Assembly (NCBI RefSeq): GCF_012911865.1
Contig: NZ_JAAXYH010000004.1
Coordinates: forward strand, 268,590 to 332,589
Reading direction: 5' to 3'
DNA length: 64,000 nucleotides
Source of the DNA: Shewanella salipaludis
Lineage (GTDB): Bacteria > Pseudomonadota > Gammaproteobacteria > Enterobacterales > Shewanellaceae
Below, in pieces: positions 1-8,742 of the stretch (its first letter is position 1; every line of letters begins with the position of its first letter). Under the pieces are notes generated by a model. That model searched no databases and was not told where the DNA came from. It saw only the letters and a program-made list of their open reading frames with translations. Both the position numbers and the translations under genes were made by a program.

Positions 1-389
1 ACCTGTACCTGTCGGTCGGCCTGTTGCTGACCCAGGCCCAGGGACAGCATTTCTTCAACCTGGTGCTGGCGGGTTTTTTGGTGGAGCTGCCCTTGTATCT
101 GCTGTTGAAGAACAGCATACGCCGCCCCCGTCCTTGCCATGTGGTCAGCGCGGTTGCGCTGTTCGAGCCTTCGGATAAGTTCAGTCTGCCCTCGGGCCAT
201 ACGGCGGCGGCCTTTGTGTTGGCGTTTGCCGTGCTGACTGTGTATCCGGCCTTCGCCCTGCTGGCCTATGCCTGGGCCGGGCTGATAGGCCTTTCCCGCA
301 TAGTGCTGGGGGTGCATTACCCACTGGATATCGTCGCCGGAGCCTGTCTGGGCACGGGGGCCGGCCTGTTCGCACTGCAGTTCATCTGA
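1..389 (+). CDS. Phosphatase PAP2 family protein (5' truncated by window edge)
   Basis: This is the C-terminal part of a membrane PAP2-type phosphatase, a family that dephosphorylates lipid phosphates such as phosphatidate or undecaprenyl pyrophosphate. The reading frame is open from the first bases, so the true start lies outside the window. All three PAP2 signature motifs are visible: K-x6-RP (KNSIRRPRP), PSGH (PSGHTAAA) and SR-x5-H-x3-D (SRIVLGVHYPLD). The stretches between the motifs are hydrophobic, consistent with membrane helices. It is followed 73 bp later by a glycosyltransferase gene on the same strand, so a role in envelope lipid or glycan metabolism is plausible. The substrate cannot be told from sequence. 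Confidence 0.9.
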   Translation, partial: LYLSVGLLLTQAQGQHFFNLVLAGFLVELPLYLLLKNSIRRPRPCHVVSAVALFEPSDKFSLPSGHTAAAFVLAFAVLTVYPAFALLAYAWAGLIGLSRIVLGVHYPLDIVAGACLGTGAGLFALQFI

Positions 390-462
390 TACCAGGCAAG
401 CTCATTGAAGGCGTGAATGCGGCGAGCCTTCATCGGACTTCACTCACTAGATAGGAGAGTCA

Positions 463-1503
463 ATGCGAATACTCTACGGCGTACAGGGCACGGGTAATGG
501 CCACCTCAGCCGGGCAAGGGTGATGGCAAAGTCGCTGGCGAAACAGGATGTCCAGGTCGATTTCCTCTTCTCCGGCCGCGCCCCTGAGCACTTCTTCGAT
601 ATGGAGTGCTTCGGTGATTATCGGGTGCAACCCGGGTTGACCTTCGCCACGGAGAAGGGACACGTCAGCATAGCCAAGACGCTGAGGCGCAACTGCGCCA
701 GCAGGCTGCTGCGGGACATACGTGAATTGGATCTGAGCCACTATGACATGGTGCTCAACGACTTCGAACCCGTTTCCGCCTGGGCCGCCAAGCGCCAGGG
801 GGTGCCCTGTGTCGGCATCAGCCATCAGGCGGCGCTCAAGTATCCCGTGCCCAAGCAGGGCAATACCTGGTTCAACGAGGCCCTGTTGAACTACTTCGCT
901 CCGGCGAACGTGGCGCTGGGATGTCACTGGCATCACTTCGGTTTTCCCATCCTGCCGCCCTTCGTCGAAGTCGACAAGATAGGGGTCGAACATAGCCACG
1001 ACATTCTGGTCTATTTGCCGTTCGAGGATGCCGATGCCATAGTCGAGCTGCTGCGCCCCTGGGACGGCTATCGCTTCCTGGTGTATCACGCCAGTCAGCC
1101 GCTGCTGCCACCGCCGGAGCATGTCCTCTGGTTCGGCTTCAACCGCGACGGTTTCAAGCAACACATGGCCGATTGCGGCGGTGTGATAGGCAACGCCGGC
1201 TTCGAATTGGCGAGCGAAGCCCTGACACTGGGCAAGAAATTGCTGGTGAAACCTCTGCTGGGGCAGTTCGAGCAGCTCTCCAATGTCGCCGCCCTGCAGC
1301 TGCTGGGCATAGCCGACAGCATGATGAGTCTGGACGCCGCCGTGCTCAAGCGTTGGCTGAAGGCGGCCTCGCCCAGTCCCATAGCCTATCCCCAGGTGGG
1401 GGATGCGCTGGTGACTTGGCTGAGGGCGGGGGATTGGCAGGACAGCCGGGCCCTATGCCAGGATCTTTGGTCCCAGGTGGAGTTGCCCGATACCTGGAAG
1501 TAG
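463..1503 (+). CDS. MJ1255/VC2487-type glycosyltransferase family protein
   Basis: The 346-residue protein starts MRILYGVQGTGNGH, the glycine-rich N-terminal nucleotide-sugar loop typical of the MJ1255/VC2487 family of GT-B-like glycosyltransferases. A second Rossmann half follows, with a GGVIGNAGFELASEAL segment near residues 230-250 resembling the UDP-sugar donor site of MurG-like enzymes. The ATG is preceded by a good ribosome binding site (GGAGAG, 453-458). Family members are generally uncharacterised; acceptor and donor are unknown. The neighbouring PAP2 phosphatase suggests lipid-linked glycan work, but that is inference. Confidence 0.8.
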   Translation: MRILYGVQGTGNGHLSRARVMAKSLAKQDVQVDFLFSGRAPEHFFDMECFGDYRVQPGLTFATEKGHVSIAKTLRRNCASRLLRDIRELDLSHYDMVLNDFEPVSAWAAKRQGVPCVGISHQAALKYPVPKQGNTWFNEALLNYFAPANVALGCHWHHFGFPILPPFVEVDKIGVEHSHDILVYLPFEDADAIVELLRPWDGYRFLVYHASQPLLPPPEHVLWFGFNRDGFKQHMADCGGVIGNAGFELASEALTLGKKLLVKPLLGQFEQLSNVAALQLLGIADSMMSLDAAVLKRWLKAASPSPIAYPQVGDALVTWLRAGDWQDSRALCQDLWSQVELPDTWK

Positions 1504-1532
1504 CGGAGCGCGCGCCGCCCTGGCGTTTGGGC

Positions 1533-1913
1533 TCAGGAGTATTTCACCGCCAGGTCGATCAGCGGCTCGCGACTGCCTTTCTCCGTCTTGAGAAGGTCGA
1601 GGTACTCGGCCCACAAGCGCTCGCTCTGGGTCGCCAGCCGATACAGCAGAGGCCAGGAATAGAGGCCTGTGTTGTGACCGTCGTCGAAGACGAGCTTGAC
1701 CGCATAATTGCCGACGGGCTCTATGGCGCTGATGTTGACATTTTTCTTGTGGCACACAAGCTTAGGCTTACCATGGCCCTGGACTTCGGCCGAGGGGGAG
1801 TGCACCCGCAGCAGTTCGCAGCTGAGCAGATAGCTGCTGCCATCGTCGAAGCACAGCTCCAACTGACGGGACTTGCGTTTGAGCTTGATGCCTGTGATGT
1901 TGGGCGTCGCCAT
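1533..1913 (-). CDS. DUF971 / gamma-butyrobetaine hydroxylase-like N-terminal domain protein
   Basis: The 126-residue protein consists almost entirely of the DUF971 (GBBH-like N-terminal) domain, a small beta-rich module with the pattern LELCFDDG then LVFDDGHNTGLYSW. The module occurs alone in many proteobacteria and fused to carnitine-biosynthesis dioxygenases in others; standalone copies have no catalytic dioxygenase domain and an undefined role, with links to Fe-S or Mrp-type proteins suggested for some. It lies downstream of hslU on the same strand but is separated by a strong intrinsic terminator, so it is probably transcribed mainly on its own. Function not assigned. Confidence 0.8.
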   Translation of the reverse strand: MATPNITGIKLKRKSRQLELCFDDGSSYLLSCELLRVHSPSAEVQGHGKPKLVCHKKNVNISAIEPVGNYAVKLVFDDGHNTGLYSWPLLYRLATQSERLWAEYLDLLKTEKGSREPLIDLAVKYS

Positions 1914-1977
1914 GATTCGCCTCCCTGGGACATGCCTGAGCGCATGTGCTGATATGAGTCACTGAGATAAAGATAAC

Positions 1978-2008
1978 AAAAAGCGGCCGGGGAAGCTTCC
2001 CCGGCCGC
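1978..2008 (-). terminator. Rho-independent terminator after hslU
   Basis: A perfect palindrome at 1983-2008 (arm GCGGCCGGGGA, centre AGCT) is followed on the minus strand by a run of five T (positions 1982-1978). It lies 31 bp past the hslU stop codon and closes the hslVU transcript before the DUF971 gene. Confidence 0.9.
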
Positions 2009-2039
2009 GCTGTTTCATGCCGGCGGCATGGAGACAAGG

Positions 2040-3365
2040 CTAGAGGATGAAGCGGCTTAAGTCTTCGTCCTGCACCAGGTTATCCAGATGGGCTTTGACA
2101 TAGTCGGCATTGATGATGAAAGTGCTGCCGGACTTGTCCGATGCCTCGTAGGAGATGTCTTCCATCAGCTTCTCCATCACTGTATGCAGGCGGCGGGCAC
2201 CTATGTTTTCGGTGCGCTCGTTCACCTGCCAGGCGGCCTTGGCTATGCTCTCTATGCCCGTCTCTGTGAAGCTGATATCGACCCCTTCGGTCGCCAGCAG
2301 CGCCACATACTGCTCGGTCAGCGAGGCGTGGGGCTCGGTGAGGATGCGTTTGAAGTCGTCGGCCGACAGGGCATCCAACTCGACCCGGATCGGCAGGCGA
2401 CCCTGGAGCTCGGGGATCAGATCCGAAGGCTTCGACATCTGGAAGGCGCCGGAGGCGATGAACAGAATATGATCTGTCTTCACCATGCCGTGCTTGGTGG
2501 TGACAGTGCAGCCCTCGACCAGGGGCAAGAGATCACGCTGTACGCCTTCGCGGGACACATCCGGCCCCGAGGTTTCGCCGCGCTTGCATATCTTGTCTAT
2601 CTCATCGAGGAAGACTATGCCATGCTGCTCGACCAATTCTATCGCCTGTTCCTTGAGATCTTCCTGATTGACCAGCTTGGCGGCTTCCTCGTCGATCAGC
2701 TGCTTATAGGCGTCCTTGATCTTGAGTTTGCGGCGCTTGGCGGGTGCCTGGCCCATGTTCTGGAATAGGCTCTGCAGCTGATTGGTCATTTCTTCCATGC
2801 CGGGAGGCGACATGATCTCGACCCCTATCTGTGGTTGGGCCACGTCTATGTCGATTTCCTTGTCATCCAGTTGGCCTTCACGCAGCTTCTTGCGGAAGAT
2901 CTGCCGGGTATGGGCCTGGCTGTCGCTCTCCTGATCCCAGTCGTCCTTGCCTTTGGGCAACAGGGCATCGAGGATCCGCTCTTCGGCATGTTCTTCGGCG
3001 CGCTGGCGCACCTTGTCCATCTGCCGCTCACGGGTCAGTTTGATGGCGATGTCCGTCAGGTCGCGGATGATCTGCTCGACTTCCTTGCCGACATAACCCA
3101 CTTCGGTGAACTTGGTGGCTTCGACCTTGATGAAGGGCGCGTTGGCCAGCTTCGCCAGGCGGCGGGCGATTTCGGTCTTGCCGACACCTGTCGGGCCTAT
3201 CATGAGAATATTTTTCGGGGTCACTTCCTGACGCAACGAGGCTTCCAGCTGCATCCGGCGCCAACGGTTTCGCAGCGCGATGGCGACCGAGCGTTTGGCC
3301 TTATGCTGGCCTATGATGTGGGTGTCCAGTTCGTGGACAATTTCACGTGGGGTCATTTCAGACAT
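2040..3365 (-). CDS. hslU: ATP-dependent protease ATPase subunit HslU (ClpY)
   Basis: HslU is the AAA+ unfoldase of the HslVU (ClpYQ) cytoplasmic protease: hexameric rings unfold substrates and feed them to HslV. The 441-residue length is normal. The sequence shows Walker A GPTGVGKT at residues 57-64, Walker B FLDEID around residue 255, the inserted I-domain rich in Glu/Lys/Gln, a conserved GYVGKEVE pore segment, and the C-terminal LSRFIL tail that inserts into HslV to activate it. It begins 19 bp downstream of hslV and is transcribed from the heat-shock promoter upstream of that gene. Confidence 0.98.
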   Translation of the reverse strand: MSEMTPREIVHELDTHIIGQHKAKRSVAIALRNRWRRMQLEASLRQEVTPKNILMIGPTGVGKTEIARRLAKLANAPFIKVEATKFTEVGYVGKEVEQIIRDLTDIAIKLTRERQMDKVRQRAEEHAEERILDALLPKGKDDWDQESDSQAHTRQIFRKKLREGQLDDKEIDIDVAQPQIGVEIMSPPGMEEMTNQLQSLFQNMGQAPAKRRKLKIKDAYKQLIDEEAAKLVNQEDLKEQAIELVEQHGIVFLDEIDKICKRGETSGPDVSREGVQRDLLPLVEGCTVTTKHGMVKTDHILFIASGAFQMSKPSDLIPELQGRLPIRVELDALSADDFKRILTEPHASLTEQYVALLATEGVDISFTETGIESIAKAAWQVNERTENIGARRLHTVMEKLMEDISYEASDKSGSTFIINADYVKAHLDNLVQDEDLSRFIL

Positions 3366-3384
3366 AATTCGTCCTCGACTGGGA

Positions 3385-3909
3385 TCAGTAGTTTAATTCT
3401 TCTATCGTCTTGAATTGGTTGGTGAAGACGCAGATGTCACCGGCTATGGTCAGCGACTTCTCGGCTATGGTGCGGGCATCCAATTCGGTATTCTGCAACA
3501 GCGCCAGCGCCGCCGCCTGGGCAAAGTTGCCGCCCGAGCCTATGGCGATCAGATCATTCTCCGGCTGGAGCACGTCACCGTTGCCCGTGATGATGAGGGA
3601 ACTCTCGGCATCGGCGACCGCCAGCAGGGCCTCGAGCTTGCGCAGCATGCGATCCGTGCGCCAGTCTTTGGCCAGCTCGACGGCGGCCTTCATCAGGTGG
3701 CCCTGGTGCATTTCCAGCTTGGCCTCGAAGCGCTCGAACAGGGTGAAGGCATCGGCGGTGCCGCCGGCAAATCCGGCCAAAACCTTGTTGTGGTACAGAC
3801 GACGCACCTTCCTGGCGTTGCCTTTCATCACAGTGTTGCCCAGGGAAACCTGGCCGTCACCGGCGATCACAACCTGATTGTTGCGGCGAACTGATACTAT
3901 AGTGGTCAC
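3385..3909 (-). CDS. hslV: ATP-dependent protease peptidase subunit HslV (ClpQ)
   Basis: HslV is the proteasome-like threonine peptidase that partners HslU. I place the start at a GTG (3909) rather than at the upstream ATG (3942) because the mature protein must begin with the catalytic threonine: the GTG gives M-TTIVSVRR, exactly the family N-terminus, with Thr exposed after Met removal. An AGAGGA ribosome binding site lies just upstream. The protein is 174 residues, close to the E. coli homologue. The [13 protein letters not shown] segment and the conserved Lys that activates the threonine are present. Confidence 0.97.
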   Translation of the reverse strand: MTTIVSVRRNNQVVIAGDGQVSLGNTVMKGNARKVRRLYHNKVLAGFAGGTADAFTLFERFEAKLEMHQGHLMKAAVELAKDWRTDRMLRKLEALLAVADAESSLIITGNGDVLQPENDLIAIGSGGNFAQAAALALLQNTELDARTIAEKSLTIAGDICVFTNQFKTIEELNY

Positions 3910-3964
3910 AATTAATCCTCTTCTCTGGCCGGCGGCACACAACCACCGGTGGACGATAATCCTG

Positions 3965-3992
3965 ATATGGGGATCGCCTGGGAAATATCAAG
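3965..3992 (-). promoter_or_regulatory. Sigma32 (heat-shock) promoter of hslVU
   Basis: On the minus strand the sequence reads CTTGATA (3992-3986), a 13-nt spacer, then CCCCATAT (3972-3965). This matches the RpoH consensus CTTGAAA-N13-17-CCCCATNT at nearly every position and lies about 56 bp upstream of the hslV GTG. hslVU is a known heat-shock operon in gammaproteobacteria. Confidence 0.85.
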
Positions 3993-4183
3993 CTTAGGTG
4001 CGGCATTTTGCCGGTTGGGGCTGCTGGGTCTGGCGCCCTGAGCTGCAGTTGCAGCGGGTTGAGTCTATCGCGGAAAAGCAAAGGCCGGCATGAGCCGGCC
4101 CGAATCTAAGCTGTGCGACCAGGTCGCACTGTGATGTGACACTGTCTCTGTCACTATCTTTCTCACTAGGGCGCCGCTGGCCC

Positions 4184-4762
4184 TCAGCTTTCCCAATACA
4201 GCATGATGCAACCGTTGATGCCGGCTCGCTGCATTGTGTGGCGCAGTTTTTCGGCCTCGCGCTTGCCGTCGAGCGGCCCCAGGCTCACCTTATACCAGTC
4301 GCCGCTGGTGCCGCTGACCTTCTTGACGCTGGCTTCCTGGCCCTGGAAGGCGATGACGGCCTTCATTTCATTGGCCTGGCTCGCGGTGCGGAAGGAGCCG
4401 CACTGCAACTTGTAGCGTTTGGCGACCCGGTTCTCGACCACGGGCACATCGACCTCGACATGCTTATTCTCCAGCTCTTCCAGATAGGTCCATTCTTCCT
4501 TGGGCTTGGGCGGCAGGGCGTTGGGATCTTTCTTGGGTTGCTTCACTGCGGCTTTCTTGACCGGCTCGGGCTGGGCCTGATCGGCGCTGTCCCTGATGCT
4601 CCACAGAAAATAACCGAAGCTGCCGACACCCAGCAGCACAAACAGGGTCAGCAGCAACGGCAGGCGCCGGGAGGGCGCCTGCTGACTGGGCTTGCGGCGC
4701 GAGGCACGCTGGGGTTTGGCAGCGCCGCTCGGCCGACGGTTGGCATAGTCTCTATTGCTCAT
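4184..4762 (-). CDS. ftsN: SPOR-domain cell division protein, FtsN-like
   Basis: The 192-residue protein has the FtsN layout: a basic cytoplasmic N-terminus, one membrane helix at about residues 34-54, a Lys/Pro-rich periplasmic linker and a C-terminal SPOR domain (about 110-192, with YKLQCGSF and WYKVSLGPL) that binds denuded septal peptidoglycan. FtsN activates septal synthesis and is the last essential divisome protein in E. coli. It follows argS on the same strand with only 3 bp between the genes and precedes hslV, the usual Shewanella/enteric order. It is shorter than E. coli FtsN (319 residues), mainly in the linker. Confidence 0.85.
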   Translation of the reverse strand: MSNRDYANRRPSGAAKPQRASRRKPSQQAPSRRLPLLLTLFVLLGVGSFGYFLWSIRDSADQAQPEPVKKAAVKQPKKDPNALPPKPKEEWTYLEELENKHVEVDVPVVENRVAKRYKLQCGSFRTASQANEMKAVIAFQGQEASVKKVSGTSGDWYKVSLGPLDGKREAEKLRHTMQRAGINGCIMLYWES

Positions 4763-4765
4763 GGC

Positions 4766-6511
4766 TTACATGCGCTCTAAGGTTTCTATCCCCAGGAGCG
4801 ACATGCCTTGCTGCAAGGTCTTGGCCGTCAGCTTGGACAGCAACAGGCGGCTGTTTTTCTGCTCGAGCGTGTCGGCTGCCAGCACGGGGCAGGCCTCGTA
4901 GAAGCTGGAGAAGGCGCCTGCCAGTTCGTAGAGGTAACCGCAGAGCACATGGGGCTGACCCTTGTCCGTGACCCGCTTGAGAATTTCACCGAATTGGGCC
5001 AGTTTATTGCCCAGACCTTTCTCTTTCTCATGCTCCAAGACTATCTTGGCCTGGCTCAGATCTGCATCTTCGGCGCGCTTGAAGATGCCAGCGACCCGGG
5101 TGTAGGCGTACAAGAGGTAAGGCGCGGTATTGCCTTCGAAGCTGAGCATCTGTTCGAAGCTGAAGATGTAATCGCTGGTGCGGTTCTTCGACAGATCCGC
5201 ATATTTGACCGAGCTGATGCCGACCACGCGGGCGATTTCCTGCAGGGTCGCCTCGTCCATGTCCGGGTTCTTGCTGCGAACCAGTTCCAGGGCGCGCACA
5301 TTGGCCTCGTCGAGCAGATCCACCAGTTTCACCACGCCGCCGCTGCGGGTCTTGAATGGCCGGCCATCTTCACCGTTCATGGTGCCGAAGCCCAGGTGTT
5401 CCAGCGACATGTCCTGACGCACAAACTTGGCCAGCTTGGCCAGGCTGAATACCTGCTGGAAGTGCAACGCCTGGCGCAGGTCGACAAAATACAGGACTCT
5501 GTCGGCCTTCAAGACATTGGAGCGGTAGCGCATGGCGGCCAGATCCGAGGTGGCATACAGGTAACCGCCATCGGCCTTCTGGATGATCACCGGCAAGGGC
5601 TCGCCTTCCTTGTTGCGGAACTCTTCCTGGAATACCACCTTGGCACCGTTGCTTTCTTTCAACAGGCCCTGGGCATCGAGATCTTTAACCACTTGCTCGA
5701 GATCTGCGTTATAGGCGCTCTCGCCGTGGACATCGGCACGGCTCAGGCTGACGCCCAGGCGGGCATAGACTTCGTGGCAATGGCTGAGGGAGATATCGTT
5801 GAACTCGCGCCATAGCTTGTTGCAATAGGCATCACCTGATTGCAGCGACACCACCAACTGGCGGGCACGGGTGGCAAACTCGGCAGACTCATCGAATCTC
5901 ATCTTGGCGGCGCGATAGAAGGTCTCAAGATCCGACAGTTCCAGCTGGGCCTGTTCACCGTTCTGGGCCCGCAGCTCTTCCATATAGGCCAGCAGCATGC
6001 CGAACTGGGTGCCCCAGTCGCCGACATGGTTCTGACGTATCACCTTATGGCCGAGAAACTCCAGGGTGCGCACCACGCTGTCACCTATGATGGTGGAGCG
6101 CAGGTGACCCACGTGCATCTCTTTGGCGAGGTTGGGGGAAGAATAATCCACCACTACCGTCTGTGGCTCGGGCAGGGCTATGCCCAGGTGCTCATCTTCG
6201 AGTGCCGTTTGCAACTGATTGGCGAGGGCATTTTCGTCGATGAAAAAATTGATGAAACCCGGGCCGGCGATCTCCACCTTGGCCACATGGGACGAAGCCG
6301 GCAGATTGTCTATGATCAGTTGCGCCAGCTCGCGCGGGTTCTTGCCTGCGACCTTGGTCAGCATCATGGCGAGGTTGGTCGCCAGATCCCCATGACTCTT
6401 ATCCTTGGTGCGATCAACCTGAATGCGCGCCTCGAAGTCGGCCGGCACTATACCTTGTTGTTTAAAGGATTCCAGGGTTTGTTCGAGCAAAGATTGGATA
6501 TGTGATTTCAT
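4766..6511 (-). CDS. argS: Arginine--tRNA ligase
   Basis: Class Ia aminoacyl-tRNA synthetase charging tRNA-Arg. The protein is 581 residues, as expected. It has the N-terminal Add-1 domain for tRNA D-loop recognition, the HIGH-type signature HVGH at residues 133-136 within [16 protein letters not shown], the [19 protein letters not shown] segment that takes the place of KMSK in this family, and a C-terminal DALR anticodon-binding domain ending in GIETLERM. It is the first gene of a minus-strand run continuing into ftsN. Confidence 0.98.
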   Translation of the reverse strand: MKSHIQSLLEQTLESFKQQGIVPADFEARIQVDRTKDKSHGDLATNLAMMLTKVAGKNPRELAQLIIDNLPASSHVAKVEIAGPGFINFFIDENALANQLQTALEDEHLGIALPEPQTVVVDYSSPNLAKEMHVGHLRSTIIGDSVVRTLEFLGHKVIRQNHVGDWGTQFGMLLAYMEELRAQNGEQAQLELSDLETFYRAAKMRFDESAEFATRARQLVVSLQSGDAYCNKLWREFNDISLSHCHEVYARLGVSLSRADVHGESAYNADLEQVVKDLDAQGLLKESNGAKVVFQEEFRNKEGEPLPVIIQKADGGYLYATSDLAAMRYRSNVLKADRVLYFVDLRQALHFQQVFSLAKLAKFVRQDMSLEHLGFGTMNGEDGRPFKTRSGGVVKLVDLLDEANVRALELVRSKNPDMDEATLQEIARVVGISSVKYADLSKNRTSDYIFSFEQMLSFEGNTAPYLLYAYTRVAGIFKRAEDADLSQAKIVLEHEKEKGLGNKLAQFGEILKRVTDKGQPHVLCGYLYELAGAFSSFYEACPVLAADTLEQKNSRLLLSKLTAKTLQQGMSLLGIETLERM

Positions 6512-6742
6512 GGCTTCTTTTTGATACTGGCTTCGGGATTGATTACAGGAATAACCGCATATTCTAGCCGTTTGTCATGGTCTCTGGCTATCCCTTTCTC
6601 GGTTAGTTTTGCCGCATCTGTGGCTGTCATTCCATTCTCTGTCTGGGTTGGGGGGATAGCCCCCGGCGGGTCGCGCCGGCCCGCTCCTCCCTTAGCTCTG
6701 CCCTTTACATCTGCGGGTAGCGCTCCTATATCTAACAGCTTA

Positions 6743-6758
6743 ATCTAAGAGCTTAGAT
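6743..6758. promoter_or_regulatory. 16-bp palindrome upstream of trxC (candidate operator)
   Basis: ATCTAAGAGCTTAGAT is a perfect 16-bp palindrome in the 310-bp argS-trxC divergent spacer, 63 bp upstream of the trxC start. A related half (TATCTAACAG) precedes it. I recognise no specific regulator. The rest of the spacer contains no convincing gene. Confidence 0.35.
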
Positions 6759-6821
6759 ATAGAGCAGTTTCAGCTACAATCTGTGATCTTAACCCTCTTC
6801 AGCCAGAACCGGAGTCTTGTC

Positions 6822-7241
6822 ATGCTCATTGCCTGCCCCCATTGCGATACCCTCAACCGTGTACCCGAGGAGCGCCTGAACCAGCAGCCAGGCTGCGGCA
6901 AGTGTCAATCGCCCCTGTTCAGTGGTGCGCCCATCACCCTGACCGGCAGCAACTTTGCCAAGCATGCCTACAAGTCGGAGCTGCCGCTGGTGGTGGACTT
7001 CTGGGCCGACTGGTGCGGCCCCTGCAAGAGTTTCGCGCCCGTGTTTGCAAAGGCCGCCGGCGAACTCGAGCCCAGGTTCAGGTTCGGCAAGATAGACACC
7101 CAGGCGCAGCAGGCTTTGGCGGCCCAGTTCGGTATTCGCTCCATCCCGACCCTGATGGTCTTCCACCAGGGGAAGGTGGTTGCCCAGCAGGCCGGTGCGC
7201 TGCCCAAGCAGGCCTTCTACCAATGGTTGGATGCTGTTTGA
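6822..7241 (+). CDS. trxC: Thioredoxin 2 (TrxC)
   Basis: Cytosolic thiol-disulfide reductase, 139 residues. The N-terminal zinc ribbon that distinguishes TrxC from TrxA is present (C5-x2-C8 and C25-x2-C28), followed by a thioredoxin fold with active site WCGPC at residues 64-68 and the cis-Pro motif IRSIPTL. The ATG at 6822 is preferred over 6783 because it has a GGAG ribosome binding site (6811-6814) and gives the family N-terminus MLIACPHC. In E. coli trxC responds to OxyR; no clear OxyR site was recognised here. Confidence 0.95.
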   Translation: MLIACPHCDTLNRVPEERLNQQPGCGKCQSPLFSGAPITLTGSNFAKHAYKSELPLVVDFWADWCGPCKSFAPVFAKAAGELEPRFRFGKIDTQAQQALAAQFGIRSIPTLMVFHQGKVVAQQAGALPKQAFYQWLDAV

Positions 7242-7253
7242 TGGCGCGACCTC

Positions 7254-7301
7254 TTGTTGCTTGTGCTGCTTGTTGATTGCACTACTTGCTGATTGCATTG
7301 A
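7254..7301 (+). repeat. Three imperfect 16-bp tandem repeats after trxC
   Basis: Three units at 7254-7269, 7270-7285 and 7286-7301, consensus TTGYTGATTGCACTAC, start 12 bp after the trxC stop. They lie outside the larger repeat patch and belong to the set of short tandem duplications seen repeatedly in this window. Confidence 0.6.
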
Positions 7302-7403
7302 GAGCAAAGATAACAGAGCACATGGCTGTCATTTTTTGTGGGACTGTGATGACCCGCATAGCTGTGAGGCCTTGATGCAACCCATCACCTGCCGTGGGCT
7401 TTT

Positions 7404-7433
7404 GCACTGCTTTTATTTAAAGAGCATCAGTGA
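7404..7433 (+). repeat. Left arm of a 30-bp perfect inverted repeat
   Basis: The 30 bases at 7404-7433 (beginning GCACTGCTTTTATTTAAAGA) are the exact reverse complement of 8857-8886. The similarity continues outward at lower identity (about 7380-7403 against 8887-8910). The two arms bracket about 1.42 kb containing an exported-protein gene and further repeats. Each arm is itself a weak hairpin with CACTG/CAGTG ends. Confidence 0.85.
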
Positions 7434-7458
7434 GACGCAGCAAGTTCGTCCCTGAATG

Positions 7459-7527
7459 CTCGACGGCGACATCCATGTCGCCAACGCTCACTGGCGCAAC
7501 AGTGCCTCTTCTGGTGTACCCATTGGC
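7459..7527 (-). repeat. Diverged inverted copy of the H hairpin block
   Basis: Read on the minus strand, this segment aligns to the 72-bp H block at 8235-8306 and 8671-8742. It shares the CACTG-N6-CAGTG hairpin (CACTGGCGCAACAGTG) and the downstream ACGCAGC flank. The second hairpin differs in sequence (GGCGACAT-CC-ATGTCGCC, 7465-7482) but keeps complementary arms, so structure rather than sequence is conserved. Confidence 0.6.
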
Positions 7528-7700
7528 AACGGGGGGAGAGCAATATCATGCCTGTCTAATGAGTGTTTAGTCGGGAAGCATGGTTCTTGAATTGAATGCT
7601 TTATATAACAGTGGTTTGCGATAGGGTGGTTTGCATTGAACCAATGTGCATAGGCGCACTATTAAAATCGTTATTTGTTACCTAAGGAGAGATGCCAGCC

Positions 7701-8117
7701 ATGAATAAGAGTTTACTTCTTGCTGCTTCCCTATGCTTTTCTGGAATGGTTCAGGCAGAAGAAGTTGTAATAGACATCCCTGCGTTGGTCGGTAAGGATA
7801 AAGCTGAAGTTTCCAAACTAATTGGTACACCGCTATCTTGTGGCCCATCAAAGCATGGCGAAAAGTGTCAGTTTACAAAGGCGGAAACCGAAATCGTATT
7901 TATTAATGGCAAAGCTGACTGGATAACAATAGAGGGCATTGACGACAAGCCATTTGCCGATTCAATAATACAGCTGCTTGGTCTTAAAGCTCAAAAACCA
8001 TCGTTTAGTAATGCATTTGAAAAACGGTGGGAGCCTTTGCAAGGTTTACTGTCAGTTTCGCTTTTCAAAGGCAATAGTAACTCTGACTATGTCTATGTTA
8101 AAGCATATACAAAGTAG
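7701..8117 (+). CDS. Hypothetical small exported protein within repeat patch
   Basis: The 138-residue protein has a clear Sec signal peptide (MNKSLLLAASLCFSGMVQA, cleavage before EE). The mature part has GKDKAEVSKLIGTP, two Cys (in LSCGP and EKCQF) that could form a disulfide, and a strand-rich segment (ETEIVFINGKADWITIE). This loosely recalls BamE/SmpA-like small folds, but I do not recognise the family. The ATG at 7701 is chosen over 7692 because AAGGAGA (7684-7690) is correctly spaced only for 7701. The gene is visibly more AT-rich than its neighbours and sits between inverted repeats, so acquisition by transfer is likely. Function unknown. Confidence 0.65.
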   Translation: MNKSLLLAASLCFSGMVQAEEVVIDIPALVGKDKAEVSKLIGTPLSCGPSKHGEKCQFTKAETEIVFINGKADWITIEGIDDKPFADSIIQLLGLKAQKPSFSNAFEKRWEPLQGLLSVSLFKGNSNSDYVYVKAYTK

Positions 8118-8234
8118 CACGGCTAATAACAAGTGACTGTGATGTTTAGTCAGTATATTTATGCATATTTTGCCCACCCCAAACTTCATTTTTTGGCGAA
8201 AGCCGGAACCGGCATAATCTGACTTGAGTTCAGA

Positions 8235-8306
8235 TGTCACATTGGAACACCAGAGAGGGCACTGTTGCGCCAGTGACCTTCGACGAAAGGGATTTCGTCG
8301 CAGAGC
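8235..8306 (+). repeat. H hairpin block, copy 1
   Basis: A 72-bp block repeated nearly exactly at 8671-8742 and, diverged and inverted, at 7459-7527. It contains two hairpins: CACTG-TTGCGC-CAGTG (8260-8275) and CGACGAAA-GGGA-TTTCGTCG (8281-8300). Confidence 0.75.
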
Positions 8307-8343
8307 ATCCATGGATGGACTCGCTGCGTGTCACTGGTGTAAC

Positions 8344-8503
8344 AGTGCAAAGGCGCACCGCAGGTGAATTGGCTGCAAACCGAGTTGGCAGCAATATCGT
8401 ACTTGATGAGCACTGTCATTCTTGACCGAGAGTGTCGATAGTCCATGCCCCTCAAGTGTCAATAGGGTCGTGATCGAAACCAATTTACCTAGACTCAGGT
8501 GTC
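8344..8503 (+). repeat. R direct repeat, copy 1 (160 bp)
   Basis: The 160 bases are repeated at 8515-8674 with only a handful of differences, and the first 93 bases again at 8882-8974. Each copy starts AGTGCAAAGGYGCACCGCAG and includes GGCTGC...GGCAGC arms able to pair. No open frame is conserved among the copies, so the unit appears noncoding. The 5' junction of copy 1 completes a CACTG-GTGTAA-CAGTG hairpin (8332-8347). Confidence 0.85.
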
Positions 8504-8514
8504 ACCGGCGTAGA

Positions 8515-8674
8515 AGTGCAAAGGCGCACCGCAGGTGAATTGGCTGCAAACCGAGTTGGCAGCAATACCGTACTTGATGAGCACCGTCATTCTTAACCGA
8601 GAGTGTCGATAGTCCATGCCCCTCAAGTGTCAATAGAGTCGTGATCGAAACCAATTGACCTAGACTCAGGTGTC
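8515..8674 (+). repeat. R direct repeat, copy 2 (160 bp)
   Basis: Second full R copy, 171 bp downstream of the first. Its 5' junction hairpin has decayed (CACCGGCGTAGAAGTG). It runs straight into the second H block. Confidence 0.85.
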
Positions 8675-8742
8675 GCATTGGAACACCAGAACGGGCACTG
8701 TTGCGCCAGTGACCTTCGATGAAAGGGATTTCGTCGCAGAGC
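8671..8742 (+). repeat. H hairpin block, copy 2
   Basis: Near-identical to 8235-8306. In the second hairpin one arm changes from CGACGAAA to CGATGAAA, which keeps pairing as a G-U wobble in RNA. Confidence 0.75.

Noticed and set aside
6521..6748. 75-codon plus-strand frame between argS and trxC
   Set aside because: No ribosome binding site and no family resemblance; it overlaps the likely argS promoter.
7555..8160. Possible integron cassette (attC-like ends around the exported-protein gene)
   Set aside because: TAACA- and GTTA-like words occur on both sides, but no paired attC core sites with the right architecture could be found, and no integrase is present.
8234..8425. Short open frames inside the R/H repeat blocks
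   Set aside because: Frames are not conserved between repeat copies and have no ribosome binding site; the units look noncoding.
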